Below are positions 1 to 6,710 of a stretch of DNA of 8,111 bases, in pieces. The stretch's first letter is position 1; each line of letters begins with the position of its first letter. Under the pieces are notes generated by a model. The model made no database searches, was not told the DNA's origin, and saw only the letters and a program-made list of their open reading frames with translations. The position numbers were made by a program, and so were the translations under genes. The DNA is from Solirubrobacteraceae bacterium (GTDB lineage: Bacteria; Actinomycetota; Thermoleophilia; Solirubrobacterales; Solirubrobacteraceae), in the NCBI GenBank assembly GCA_025928415.1, contig JAICJK010000088.1, positions 1 to 8,111 on the forward strand. The letters are read 5' to 3'.

Positions 1-299
1 ACGGCGCGGGGGGCTCCGAGCCGGTGCTGCAGCTCGACCCCGCCGAGCTGACCGCCGCGCTCGGCGACGGCCACGTCGCGCTGACCCCGACGGAGTTCCG
101 GCTGCTCGCCGCGCTCGCGGCCGCGGCGGGGCGCGCGGTGGCGCGCCAGGCGCTCGTGCGCGGCGCCTGGCCGCACGGCGCGATCGTGCACGACAACACG
201 CTCGACGTGTACATCGCCCGGCTGCGCCGCAAGCTGCGCGGCCTCCCCGGGGCGCCGGAGATCGTCACCGTGCACAACGTCGGCTACCGGCTGGCATGA
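1..299 (+). CDS. Response regulator, OmpR/PhoB family, C-terminal DNA-binding part (5'-truncated)
   Basis: The last 98 codons of a two-component response regulator are visible; the reading frame is open from position 3 and the N-terminal receiver domain lies outside the window. The fragment is a complete winged-helix effector domain. It has the entry strand LTPTEF, a hydrophobic helix with the turn GRAVARQALV, the recognition-helix region ending in NTLDVYIARLRRKLR, and the wing hairpin IVTVHNVGYRL, all hallmarks of the Trans_reg_C family. It would bind direct-repeat operators when the missing receiver is phosphorylated. The stop TGA (297-299) overlaps the ATG of the histidine kinase (296-298) in an ATGA junction, so translation of the two is probably coupled and the kinase is its cognate partner. 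The target genes cannot be read from the sequence. Confidence 0.95.
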   Translation, partial: GAGGSEPVLQLDPAELTAALGDGHVALTPTEFRLLAALAAAAGRAVARQALVRGAWPHGAIVHDNTLDVYIARLRRKLRGLPGAPEIVTVHNVGYRLA

Positions 300-1642
300 C
301 GCGGCGCGTCCGGGACATCGGCCTGCGCGGGCGGCTGGTGGCCTCGGTCGTGATCGCGGTCGGCACGCTGCTCGTCGCGCTGGTGGGCGTGTACAACGTC
401 GTGCTCGACCACCGCCTCGCCCACGAGGTCAACGCGATCCTGGGCGCCCGGGCCGAGTCGGGCCTCAGCCGCGTCCAGGTCCGCGACGGCCGCGTCAGCG
501 TCGGGCGCCCGGTGGGGACCAGGGAGCCCGACACGCCGCTGTGGATCTTCGCCGGCGAGAAGATCCTGCTGCGGCCCGAGGAGCCCGACGCGGCGGCCGA
601 CCGCGCGGCCCGGTCGCTGGTCGGCGGCCCGAAGCGCTTCCACGAGGTCGAGGCCACCGAGCGCAAGCTGCTCGCCGTTCCCGTGAGGTCGCACGGGCGC
701 ATCGTGGCCACCGTCGTCACCTCGGTGTCGGTCGCCTCCTACGACCACATCCAGAAGGTGGTCCTGCTGACCTCCGTCGTCCTCGCGGCGCTGGTCCTCG
801 CCGCCGTCGCGCTGGCGGCCTGGTGGCTGGTGGCCGGCGCGCTGCGGCCGGTGGCGCGGATGACCGCCCAGGCGGCGGAGTGGAGCGAGCGCGACCTCGA
901 GCGCCGCTTCGCCCAGGGGACGCCGCACGACGAGCTCAGCCAGCTCGCCGCCACGCTCGACGAACTGCTGGACCGCGTCGCGGCGGCGCTGCGGCGCGAG
1001 CAGCGCTTCTCGGCCGAGGTCTCCCACGAGCTGCGCACGCCGCTGGCGGGCATCCGGGCCGAGGCGCAGCTCGCCCTGCGCCACCGGCAGACCCCGGAGG
1101 AGGCCCGCGCGGGCTTCGCGCGCGTCCTGCGCACCGCGGACCAGATGCAGGGCGCGCTCGCCGCGCTGATGGAGGCCGCCCACGCCGGGCTGGACGGCGG
1201 CCGCGGGACGAGCGCGGCTCGCGAGGGCGCGGCGGCCGCCGTCCGCGGCTGCGAAAGGGCGGCCGCGCGGCGCGGCCTGACGATCGACCTGGACGTCGCC
1301 GACGGGCTGCGCGTGGGCGCGCGCGCCGACCTGGTGGAGCGCATCGTCGCGCCGCTGCTCGAGAACGCCTGCCGCTACGGGCGGGCCAGCGTGCGGGTGT
1401 CGGCCACGGCCGCGCCGGGTGCCGTCGTCTACACGGTGCAGGACGACGGGCCCGGCGTCCGCGAGGAGGAGCGCGAGGCGATCTTCGAGCCGGGGGCGCG
1501 CGGGACGGCCGCCGACGGGGAGCCCGGGTCGGGGCTCGGGCTGGCGCTCGCCCGCCGCCTGGCGCGCACCGCGGGCGGGGACGTGCACGCCGTCCCGGCC
1601 GCTGAGGGCGGCCGCTTCGTCGCCCAGCTCCCGCGGCGCTAG
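296..1642 (+). CDS. Two-component sensor histidine kinase (HAMP, HisKA, HATPase_c)
   Basis: This 448-residue membrane sensor kinase autophosphorylates on histidine and passes the phosphate to the regulator encoded just upstream. Residues 12-36 form the first membrane helix, about 37-154 an extracytoplasmic sensor segment, and 155-180 the second helix. A HAMP linker follows (about 181-235, with the usual LRPVARM start). The phospho-acceptor H-box is SAEVSHELRTPLAG with His244. The ATP-binding domain shows the N-box LLENACRYG (Asn357), the G1 box DDGPGV (383-388), an F-box IFEPGARG and the G2 box GSGLGLAL (411-418), so all catalytic motifs are intact. The ATG is fixed by the 4-base overlap with the regulator. 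Two in-frame TAG codons end it (1640-1645). Size and order match the EnvZ/PhoR-like class. The sensor segment shows no domain I recognise, so the stimulus is unknown. Confidence 0.96.
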   Translation: MTRRVRDIGLRGRLVASVVIAVGTLLVALVGVYNVVLDHRLAHEVNAILGARAESGLSRVQVRDGRVSVGRPVGTREPDTPLWIFAGEKILLRPEEPDAAADRAARSLVGGPKRFHEVEATERKLLAVPVRSHGRIVATVVTSVSVASYDHIQKVVLLTSVVLAALVLAAVALAAWWLVAGALRPVARMTAQAAEWSERDLERRFAQGTPHDELSQLAATLDELLDRVAAALRREQRFSAEVSHELRTPLAGIRAEAQLALRHRQTPEEARAGFARVLRTADQMQGALAALMEAAHAGLDGGRGTSAAREGAAAAVRGCERAAARRGLTIDLDVADGLRVGARADLVERIVAPLLENACRYGRASVRVSATAAPGAVVYTVQDDGPGVREEEREAIFEPGARGTAADGEPGSGLGLALARRLARTAGGDVHAVPAAEGGRFVAQLPRR

Positions 1643-1668
1643 TAGCGGTCCTCCCCGCTGGCGGCCCG

Positions 1669-1713
1669 GCGCGGGCTGCACGGTGACGTGCACGCGCGTC
1701 GCGCGGGTGCGAC
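1669..1713 (+). terminator. Two adjacent GC-rich stem-loops after the kinase gene
   Basis: The gap between the kinase and the NHL-repeat gene holds two inverted repeats. The first (1669-1697) pairs TGCACG (1677-1682) with CGTGCA (1687-1692) around a GTGA loop, a GNRA-type tetraloop. It is extended by GCGCG (1669-1673) with CGCGC (1693-1697) across a 3-nt bulge. The second pairs GTCGC (1698-1702) with GCGAC (1709-1713). No U-tract follows, so a classical intrinsic terminator is not shown. The pair could be a terminator of the U-less kind suggested for GC-rich actinobacteria, an mRNA 3' end stabiliser, or, for the TGCACG/CGTGCA part, a protein-binding palindrome upstream of the next gene. The base pairing is seen; the role is inferred. 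Confidence 0.35.
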
Positions 1714-1744
1714 TTCCGGCGCGTGACCGTGTTGGGCCTCCCCG

Positions 1745-4012
1745 ATGGCCCATCGCCCCGCGTCCGGATCCAGGCTCCTCGGGACGGCAGTGCTCGGCGC
1801 GCTGCTGCTCGCGCTGCTGGGCGCCGCCCCGGCGCTGGCCGACTGCCCCGGCGCGACGCCGGCGACGAGCTGCCCGTGGGTCGGCGCCGGCATCATCGGC
1901 CAGCGCGGGGAGGGCGTCCTGCGCTTCCCGCAGGCGGTCGCGGTCGGGCCCGACGGGCTGATCTACGTGGCCGACCAGGGCTCGCACGTCGTGCAGGTCT
2001 TCGACCCGTCGGGCGCGTTCGTCCGCGAGGTCGGCGTCGCCGGCACGCGGCCGGGGGAGCTCGGGGCGGTCGGGGCGATCGCCGTGGCTCCGGACAACAC
2101 GCTGCTGGTCGCCGACAGCGCCAACCGCATCGCGCGCTTCGATGCGAGCGGCGCGCTCATCCACGCCTGGGGGCGCAGCGGCACCGGCGTCGGCGAGTTC
2201 CACTTCGGCGCCGGCGGCGGCAACGACGCGGGCGCGGGCGGCGGCCTGGCCGTCTCCGGCCAGTACGTCTACGTCGCCGACACGGGCAACGACCGCATCC
2301 AGCGCTTCACGATCGACGGCGGTCACGGCGCGGTGATCGTCCCGCCCGGCAAGCTCGACAAGCCGCAGGGCCTCGCGGTCCGGGGCACGCGCCTGGCCGT
2401 CGCCGACGACCGGCACCACCGCATCGTGGTCTTCGACACCGGCGGGCATCAGCTCGCCACCGTGGGCGCGGGCCCCGGGCCGGGTCCCGGGCAGCTCGCG
2501 AACCCCTACGACGTCGCCTTCGATCCCCAGGGCCGCCTGTTCGTGGCCGACGACCTCAACCACCGCGTCGTCCGCTTCAACACGGCCCCGCACTACCCCT
2601 ACAAGGCCCGCTGGGGCTCCTACGGCACCGCGCCCGGGCAGCTCGCCTACCCGCGCGGGATCGCCACCGACGCCCAGGGCAACGTCGTCGTCGCCAACAC
2701 CGGCAACGACCGCGTCGACGTCTTCGACCGGACCGGCGCGCTGCTGCGCTCGTTCGGCACCTCGGGGCGCGCGACGGGGCAGTTCGACCAGCCGCTCGGC
2801 GTCGGCGCCGACGCCGCGGGGTTCCGCGCCGTGGCCGACGCGGTCAACGGGCGCCTGCAGCTCCTTGCCCCGGACGGGTCGATCGCCACGGCGTGGGGCT
2901 CGCCGGCCCCCGGTCCCACGGTCCTGCCGCGGGCCGTCGCGGTCGTCTTCGACGCGGCGGGCGACGCCTACGTCCTGGATCAGCGCCGCGCGCGGATCGT
3001 CGTCTTCAGCCGCGCGAGCGGCCTGCCGGTCAGGACGATCGGCGCACCCGGCAGCGGGCCCGGGCGGCTGCGGTCGCCGGCCGCGCTGGCGATCGACGCC
3101 GCCGGCACGATCAGCGTCGCCGACACGGGCAACGACCGGATCGCGCGGTTCACGGTCAACGGGACCTACCTGGGGTCGATCACCGGCGTGCCGGGCGCGC
3201 GCGGCATCGCGGCGACCCCGGACGGCATGTCGCTCTACGTCGCCGACGACGCGAACCACATCACCCGCCTGAGCCCGGGCGGCGACGAGCTCGACGACTT
3301 CGGCGGCACCGGCACCAAGCTCGGCAAGCTCAACGCGCCCGCCCAGCTCGCGCTCGACGGCGCGGGGAACCTGTGGGTGGCCGACCGCGGCAACAACCGC
3401 GTGCAGCAGTTCGGCCCCGACGGCCAGCGGCTGCTGGCCTTCGGGACCCGGGGGACGGGGCTCGGGCAGTTCGTCCACCCGACCGGGATCGCCGTCGACT
3501 GCCGCGGCGGGCTGACCGTGACCGACAGCGACAACGGGCGCGTGCAGCAGTTCGCGCTCGCGGCGCCGTCCCCGTCGCCGGCCGCCTGCGGGGCGCTCGC
3601 CGCCCTGGCCACGCCGCCGCCGCCCAAGCTGCCGACGCTGCCCTCGCCGGTCGGGCCGCAGGTCGGCCTGCGCGTGCTGCGCAGCACCGGGCTGCTGCGC
3701 CTGCGCAACCTCGCGCTGCGCGTCGGCTGCGACACGACCTGCCGCCTGACGACGTCGGGGACGGCCACACCGCTCAGCCGGCCGGAGAAGGGCAGGAAGG
3801 CCGTCGCGGTGACGCTGTCCGCCGCGCCGCGCACGATCAAGGCGGGCCAGAGCGCCGTCGTGCGCCTGCGGGTGACGCGCCGCCAGGTCGCGCGCCTGCG
3901 CCGCGCGCTGCACCACCGCCGCGCGCTGCGGGTCGACCTCCAGCTCTCGGCCACCTCCGCCGGCGAGCAGGAGGCCACGACGCTGTCGCGGACCGTGCGG
4001 GTGGTGGGCTGA
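1745..4012 (+). CDS. Secreted protein with twelve NHL repeats (probable double six-bladed beta-propeller)
   Basis: A 755-residue exported protein of unknown ligand. Residues 1-32 are a clear signal peptide: basic start, a leucine/alanine-rich core, and a cut after APALA. From residue 63 to about 605 there are twelve NHL-type repeats, each with a PxGIAVD-like strand, a central (Y/V)VAD turn, an xNxRVxxF strand and a closing DxxG. They begin near residues 63, 110, 167, 209, 254, 303, 350, 395, 445, 484, 532 and 579. NHL propellers commonly have six blades, so twelve suggests two propellers in tandem. A Pro/Ala-rich linker (about 606-638) leads to a C-terminal beta-rich, arginine-rich domain (640-755) containing C662 and C666. 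Other cysteines (34/43, 586/615) may form disulfides outside the cell. The frame has a stop at 1724-1726, making ATG 1745 the first usable start; no convincing Shine-Dalgarno or TANNNT box precedes it. NHL propellers usually bind proteins, RNA or glycans, or act as lyase/lactonase scaffolds; no catalytic signature was recognised. Confidence 0.93.
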   Translation: MAHRPASGSRLLGTAVLGALLLALLGAAPALADCPGATPATSCPWVGAGIIGQRGEGVLRFPQAVAVGPDGLIYVADQGSHVVQVFDPSGAFVREVGVAGTRPGELGAVGAIAVAPDNTLLVADSANRIARFDASGALIHAWGRSGTGVGEFHFGAGGGNDAGAGGGLAVSGQYVYVADTGNDRIQRFTIDGGHGAVIVPPGKLDKPQGLAVRGTRLAVADDRHHRIVVFDTGGHQLATVGAGPGPGPGQLANPYDVAFDPQGRLFVADDLNHRVVRFNTAPHYPYKARWGSYGTAPGQLAYPRGIATDAQGNVVVANTGNDRVDVFDRTGALLRSFGTSGRATGQFDQPLGVGADAAGFRAVADAVNGRLQLLAPDGSIATAWGSPAPGPTVLPRAVAVVFDAAGDAYVLDQRRARIVVFSRASGLPVRTIGAPGSGPGRLRSPAALAIDAAGTISVADTGNDRIARFTVNGTYLGSITGVPGARGIAATPDGMSLYVADDANHITRLSPGGDELDDFGGTGTKLGKLNAPAQLALDGAGNLWVADRGNNRVQQFGPDGQRLLAFGTRGTGLGQFVHPTGIAVDCRGGLTVTDSDNGRVQQFALAAPSPSPAACGALAALATPPPPKLPTLPSPVGPQVGLRVLRSTGLLRLRNLALRVGCDTTCRLTTSGTATPLSRPEKGRKAVAVTLSAAPRTIKAGQSAVVRLRVTRRQVARLRRALHHRRALRVDLQLSATSAGEQEATTLSRTVRVVG
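1931..3559 (+). repeat. Array of twelve NHL repeat units inside the secreted protein
   Basis: The protein-level repeats average about 47 residues (140 bases), with spacing from 39 to 57. The strongest shared core is VAD-x-x-N-x-R-[IV]-x-x-F. The unit from blade 2 to blade 3 is longest because of a Gly-rich insertion (GAGGGNDAGAGG, residues 156-167). Blades 3 and 9 share an exact 24-base DNA stretch (2272-2295 and 3115-3138), exactly 281 codons apart. Blade 7 (VADAVNGRLQLLAPDG) and blade 8 (VLDQRRARIVVF) are the most diverged and sit where one propeller would hand over to the next. Confidence 0.85.
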
Positions 4013-4026
4013 GCGATGATGCTCCG

Positions 4027-4572
4027 GTGCTGCGCTGCGACCTGGATCCCAGGACCCATCTGCGCCTGCTCGGCGAGGCCGACGCGACCGAGCTCGCGGC
4101 GCTCGTGCGCGCCAACCGCCACCACCTCGCCCCATGGATGCCGTGGGTGGGGGAGGAGTCGCCGAGCGCCACGCTGGCCTTCATCCGCGGCACGCGCCGC
4201 CAGCTCGCCGAGGAGAACGGCTTCCAGACGGCGATCGTGCACGACGGGGCGATCGCCGGGGTCGTGGGCTTCCACGGCGTCGACCGGGTCAACCGCGCCA
4301 CCAGCATCGGCTACTGGCTGGCCGCCGACCGCCAGGGGCAGGGGATCATGACCCGCGCGGTCGCCGCGCTCGTGGGTCACGCGCTGACCGCGTGGAAGCT
4401 GCACCGGGTCGAGATCCGGGTGGCCACCGGCAACGCGCGCAGCCGGGCGATCCCGGAGCGCCTGGGCTTCCGCCGCGAGGGGACGCTGCGGGGCGCCGAG
4501 CGCCACGGCGAGCGCTTCCTGGACCTCGACGTGTTCGCCCTGCTGGCGCCCGAGTGGCGCGGCGCACCGTGA
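4027..4572 (+). CDS. GNAT-family N-acetyltransferase, RimJ/RimL type
   Basis: A 181-residue cytoplasmic acetyltransferase that would move an acetyl group from acetyl-CoA to an amine; relatives acetylate ribosomal-protein N-termini, small amines or antibiotics. The N-terminal segment (LRLLGEADATELAALVRANR, then HLAPWMPWV at about 33-41) is typical of the RimJ/RimL subgroup. Motif A, which binds the CoA pyrophosphate, is DRQGQGIMTRAV (101-112). The later part IRVATGNARSRAIPERLGF (130-148) and the closing FLDLDVFALL (164-173) are also characteristic. The start is chosen as GTG 4027 because homologous proteins begin close to this MLR...LRLL segment and no ATG lies in frame nearby; a CTG at 4009 is a weaker alternative. 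It begins 14 bases after the NHL gene ends, so the two are probably co-transcribed. No good ribosome binding site is seen, which fits coupling. The substrate is not predictable. Confidence 0.92.
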   Translation: MLRCDLDPRTHLRLLGEADATELAALVRANRHHLAPWMPWVGEESPSATLAFIRGTRRQLAEENGFQTAIVHDGAIAGVVGFHGVDRVNRATSIGYWLAADRQGQGIMTRAVAALVGHALTAWKLHRVEIRVATGNARSRAIPERLGFRREGTLRGAERHGERFLDLDVFALLAPEWRGAP

Positions 4573-4574
4573 AG

Positions 4575-4605
4575 CTGACTGTTGCGCCGCGGCGTCAGGT
4601 AGGGT
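4575..4605 (+). promoter_or_regulatory. Candidate leaderless promoter of the PHP-domain gene
   Basis: A -10 box TAGGGT (4600-4605), fitting the actinobacterial TANNNT pattern, lies 7 bases before the ATG at 4613. A -35-like CTGACT (4575-4580; TTGACx with one change) is 19 bases upstream of it. With the usual 6-8 base distance from -10 to the transcription start, the mRNA would begin at or next to the A of the ATG, i.e. be leaderless. The competing reading is that AGGTAGGG (4597-4604) acts as a weak Shine-Dalgarno on a read-through transcript from the acetyltransferase gene. Confidence 0.55.
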
Positions 4606-4612
4606 CGCCGTC

Positions 4613-6676
4613 ATGTCCCCGCTCCGTCGTGTCGCGACCGGCCTCGCGGTCGCGCTGATCGCCGCGCTGGCGCCCGGCGCCGCGCAGGCGGCGCCTCCCG
4701 CCTCGTGCCCCAACCCCGGCCCCGCGACGGCCGGCGTGACGAGCCATCAGGTGTTCACCGGCTCGTTCAGCCGCGCGCTGGCGGGCTCCTACGTGATGGT
4801 CCCGTTCGACGTCCCGGCGGGCACGACCCAGGTCCGCGTGCGCTACTGCTGGGACAAGCCCGAGAACAGCACGGCGGTCTCGCACACGCTCGACCTCGGG
4901 ATCTACGAGCCGCGCAAGGCCGGCGACACCGTCTGGGGCGTGCCGGAGTTCCGCGGCTGGGGGGGCTCGAGCCACCCGGACGTCGCGCTGTCCGACCAGG
5001 GCTTCTCCACCCAGGCGCAGTACCTCGCGGCGCCCAAGGCCTACATCCCCGGCCGCACGACGCGCGGCTTCGAGCCCGGGCCGATCCCGGCCGGCCGCTG
5101 GGCCGCCGAGCTGGGCGTGGGCGCCGTCCTGCCGCCGCCGGACGACGCGACGGGCGAGGTCGGCTGGCGCGTCGAGGTCGAGCTGTCGAACGCCCCGGCC
5201 TACGCCGACCCGGCGACCGCCTACGCCAAGACGCCGTACGACTCGGCGCCCGCCAAGACGGGCGCGGGCTGGTACGCGGGCGACTTCCACGTCCACTCCG
5301 AGCACTCGGCGCTGGGCAACGCGCCGATCTCGCAGATCCTCGACTACGCCTTCGGGCCGGCGGGCCTGGACTTCACCGCGCTCTCGGACTACGTCACCGA
5401 CAGCGCGTGGGGCGAGATCGGCCGCTACCAGCCCCAGCATCCCGGCAAGCTCGTGATCCCGTCCTCCGAGGTCGTCACCTACCACGGGCACCTCGGCAAC
5501 CAGGCCTCCGGCCGGGTCGTCGACTACCGCACCGGGCCGATCGAGGAGTACACCGGGGGCACGGCCACCGACGCGGTGACGCCGCTGCGCGCCGCGCGGC
5601 CGCCGAGCACGATCTTCGACCAGATCCACGCCGGCGGCGGCTTCACGATCATCAACCACCCGCGGATCTTCCCGCCGACGTCGCCCGCGCTGGAGGCGTT
5701 CTGCCGCGGCTGCTACTGGAACTACTCCGACGCGGACACCGACTTCGCGAAGGTCGACGGCATCGAGCTGTTCAACTCGGCCGAGGACATCGCGGGCGTC
5801 AACGCCCCGAACCCGTTCAACGCGGACGCGGTCACCTACTGGCAGCACGCGATGAGCCTCGGCCACCGCATCGCCGCCGTCGGCGGCAGCGACGACCACC
5901 AGGGCGGCGCGGGCTCCGGCCCGACCTACGCACCCGTCGGGACGCCGGCCACGATGGTCTACGCCGACGAGCTGTCGGTGGCGGGCATCGAGCGCGGCGT
6001 CAAGGCCGGCCACACCTACGTCAAGCCGCTCGGGGTGACCGGGCCGAACCTGAGCCTGACCGCGAAGGACCAGGCGCCCGGCGGTGCCGGCCCGGTGATG
6101 ATGGGCGACGCGATCACCGGCAGCGCGGTGCGCATCAGCGCGCAGACGGCCAACGCCAAGTTCGACAAGGGCCAGGTCCTCGAGCTGCAGCGGGACGGGA
6201 CCACCGTCGCGTCGGCCACGCTGACGGGCCCGACGGCCTCGCTGACCTACGACGCCACGCAGTCCGGCCGCTACAACCTCGTCGTCGAGCGGGCCAGCCA
6301 CGTCATCGAGGCGCTCTCGAGCCCGATCTACGTGACCGTCGGGCCGGCCACCCCTCCGGTGCTCGCCGAGCTCAAGCTGAAGGTGACCGGCCTGCCGGGC
6401 AACGCCGCCGCCACGCACTCGGGCCGGCTGGGCGTGACGGTCATCAACCGCGGCGGGACGCTGGTGGGGCTGCGCGCCAGGCTGCGCGTGCAGCACGGCC
6501 CGGTCGTGGCCCGCACGGTGGCGGCGGTCAGGCTGCCGGCGCGCCGCGCCGCGCGCCTGAACCTCGAGCTGGCCGGCCGACCCCCGCTCGCCCGCGGGCG
6601 CTACGTCCTGGTGCTCAGGGCCCGCGACACCGGCGGCCACCGCGGGAGGCTGCGGATGGTCGTGCAGCTGAAGTAG
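4613..6676 (+). CDS. Secreted PHP-type metallohydrolase (CehA/McbA-like)
   Basis: A 687-residue exported protein whose core resembles PHP-fold metal-dependent hydrolases (phosphoesterase or carbamate/ester hydrolase relatives such as CehA/McbA). Residues 1-26 are a signal peptide ending APGAAQA. Residues about 40-195 form a beta-rich N-terminal domain. The PHP domain spans about 220-470: motif I GDFHVHSEHS (H226, H228, H231), motif II ALSDY (D259, with Tyr260 where His is usual), motif III SSEVVTYHGH (E286, H291, H293), motif IV INHPR (H349), GIELFN (E385) and the closing GGSDDHQ (D427, D428, H429). A beta segment (about 475-577) and an Ig/CARDB-like arginine-rich domain (585-687) follow. Most metal ligands are present, so activity is plausible but the motif II change is notable. 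The ATG is supported by the signal peptide and the promoter spacing. The natural substrate is unknown. Confidence 0.92.
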   Translation: MSPLRRVATGLAVALIAALAPGAAQAAPPASCPNPGPATAGVTSHQVFTGSFSRALAGSYVMVPFDVPAGTTQVRVRYCWDKPENSTAVSHTLDLGIYEPRKAGDTVWGVPEFRGWGGSSHPDVALSDQGFSTQAQYLAAPKAYIPGRTTRGFEPGPIPAGRWAAELGVGAVLPPPDDATGEVGWRVEVELSNAPAYADPATAYAKTPYDSAPAKTGAGWYAGDFHVHSEHSALGNAPISQILDYAFGPAGLDFTALSDYVTDSAWGEIGRYQPQHPGKLVIPSSEVVTYHGHLGNQASGRVVDYRTGPIEEYTGGTATDAVTPLRAARPPSTIFDQIHAGGGFTIINHPRIFPPTSPALEAFCRGCYWNYSDADTDFAKVDGIELFNSAEDIAGVNAPNPFNADAVTYWQHAMSLGHRIAAVGGSDDHQGGAGSGPTYAPVGTPATMVYADELSVAGIERGVKAGHTYVKPLGVTGPNLSLTAKDQAPGGAGPVMMGDAITGSAVRISAQTANAKFDKGQVLELQRDGTTVASATLTGPTASLTYDATQSGRYNLVVERASHVIEALSSPIYVTVGPATPPVLAELKLKVTGLPGNAAATHSGRLGVTVINRGGTLVGLRARLRVQHGPVVARTVAAVRLPARRAARLNLELAGRPPLARGRYVLVLRARDTGGHRGRLRMVVQLK

Positions 6677-6694
6677 GCCGCGAGGCCGTCGGGC

Positions 6695-6710
6695 CGGCGC
6701 TACAGCGCCG
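6695..6710. terminator. Hairpin between convergent genes, overlapping a stop codon
   Basis: CGGCGC (6695-6700) pairs with GCGCCG (6705-6710) around a TACA loop, 18 bases after the PHP gene's stop. The minus-strand enzyme's stop codon (6700-6702) sits at the loop edge. Because it is symmetrical it could act on transcripts from both directions, but the stem is only 6 bp and no U-tract is present on either strand, so a terminator role is only suggested by its place between converging genes. Confidence 0.3.

Noticed and set aside
1723..4026. N-terminal extension of the acetyltransferase frame back to 1723 as a fusion protein
   Set aside because: The frame is merely open through the NHL gene; the residues before 4027 are Arg/Ala-rich without domains, while the NHL frame has a signal peptide and twelve repeats.
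284..4135. A very long open frame on the minus strand covering the kinase and the NHL gene
   Set aside because: It is antisense to two well-supported genes, its product is low-complexity Arg/Ala/Gly/Pro-rich with no domain, and GC-rich codon use opposite real genes suppresses stops.
4016..4351. Small plus-strand frame starting at ATG 4016, just after the NHL stop
   Set aside because: It lies in a different frame from the acetyltransferase motifs and its product is Ser/Arg/Ala-rich with no family features.
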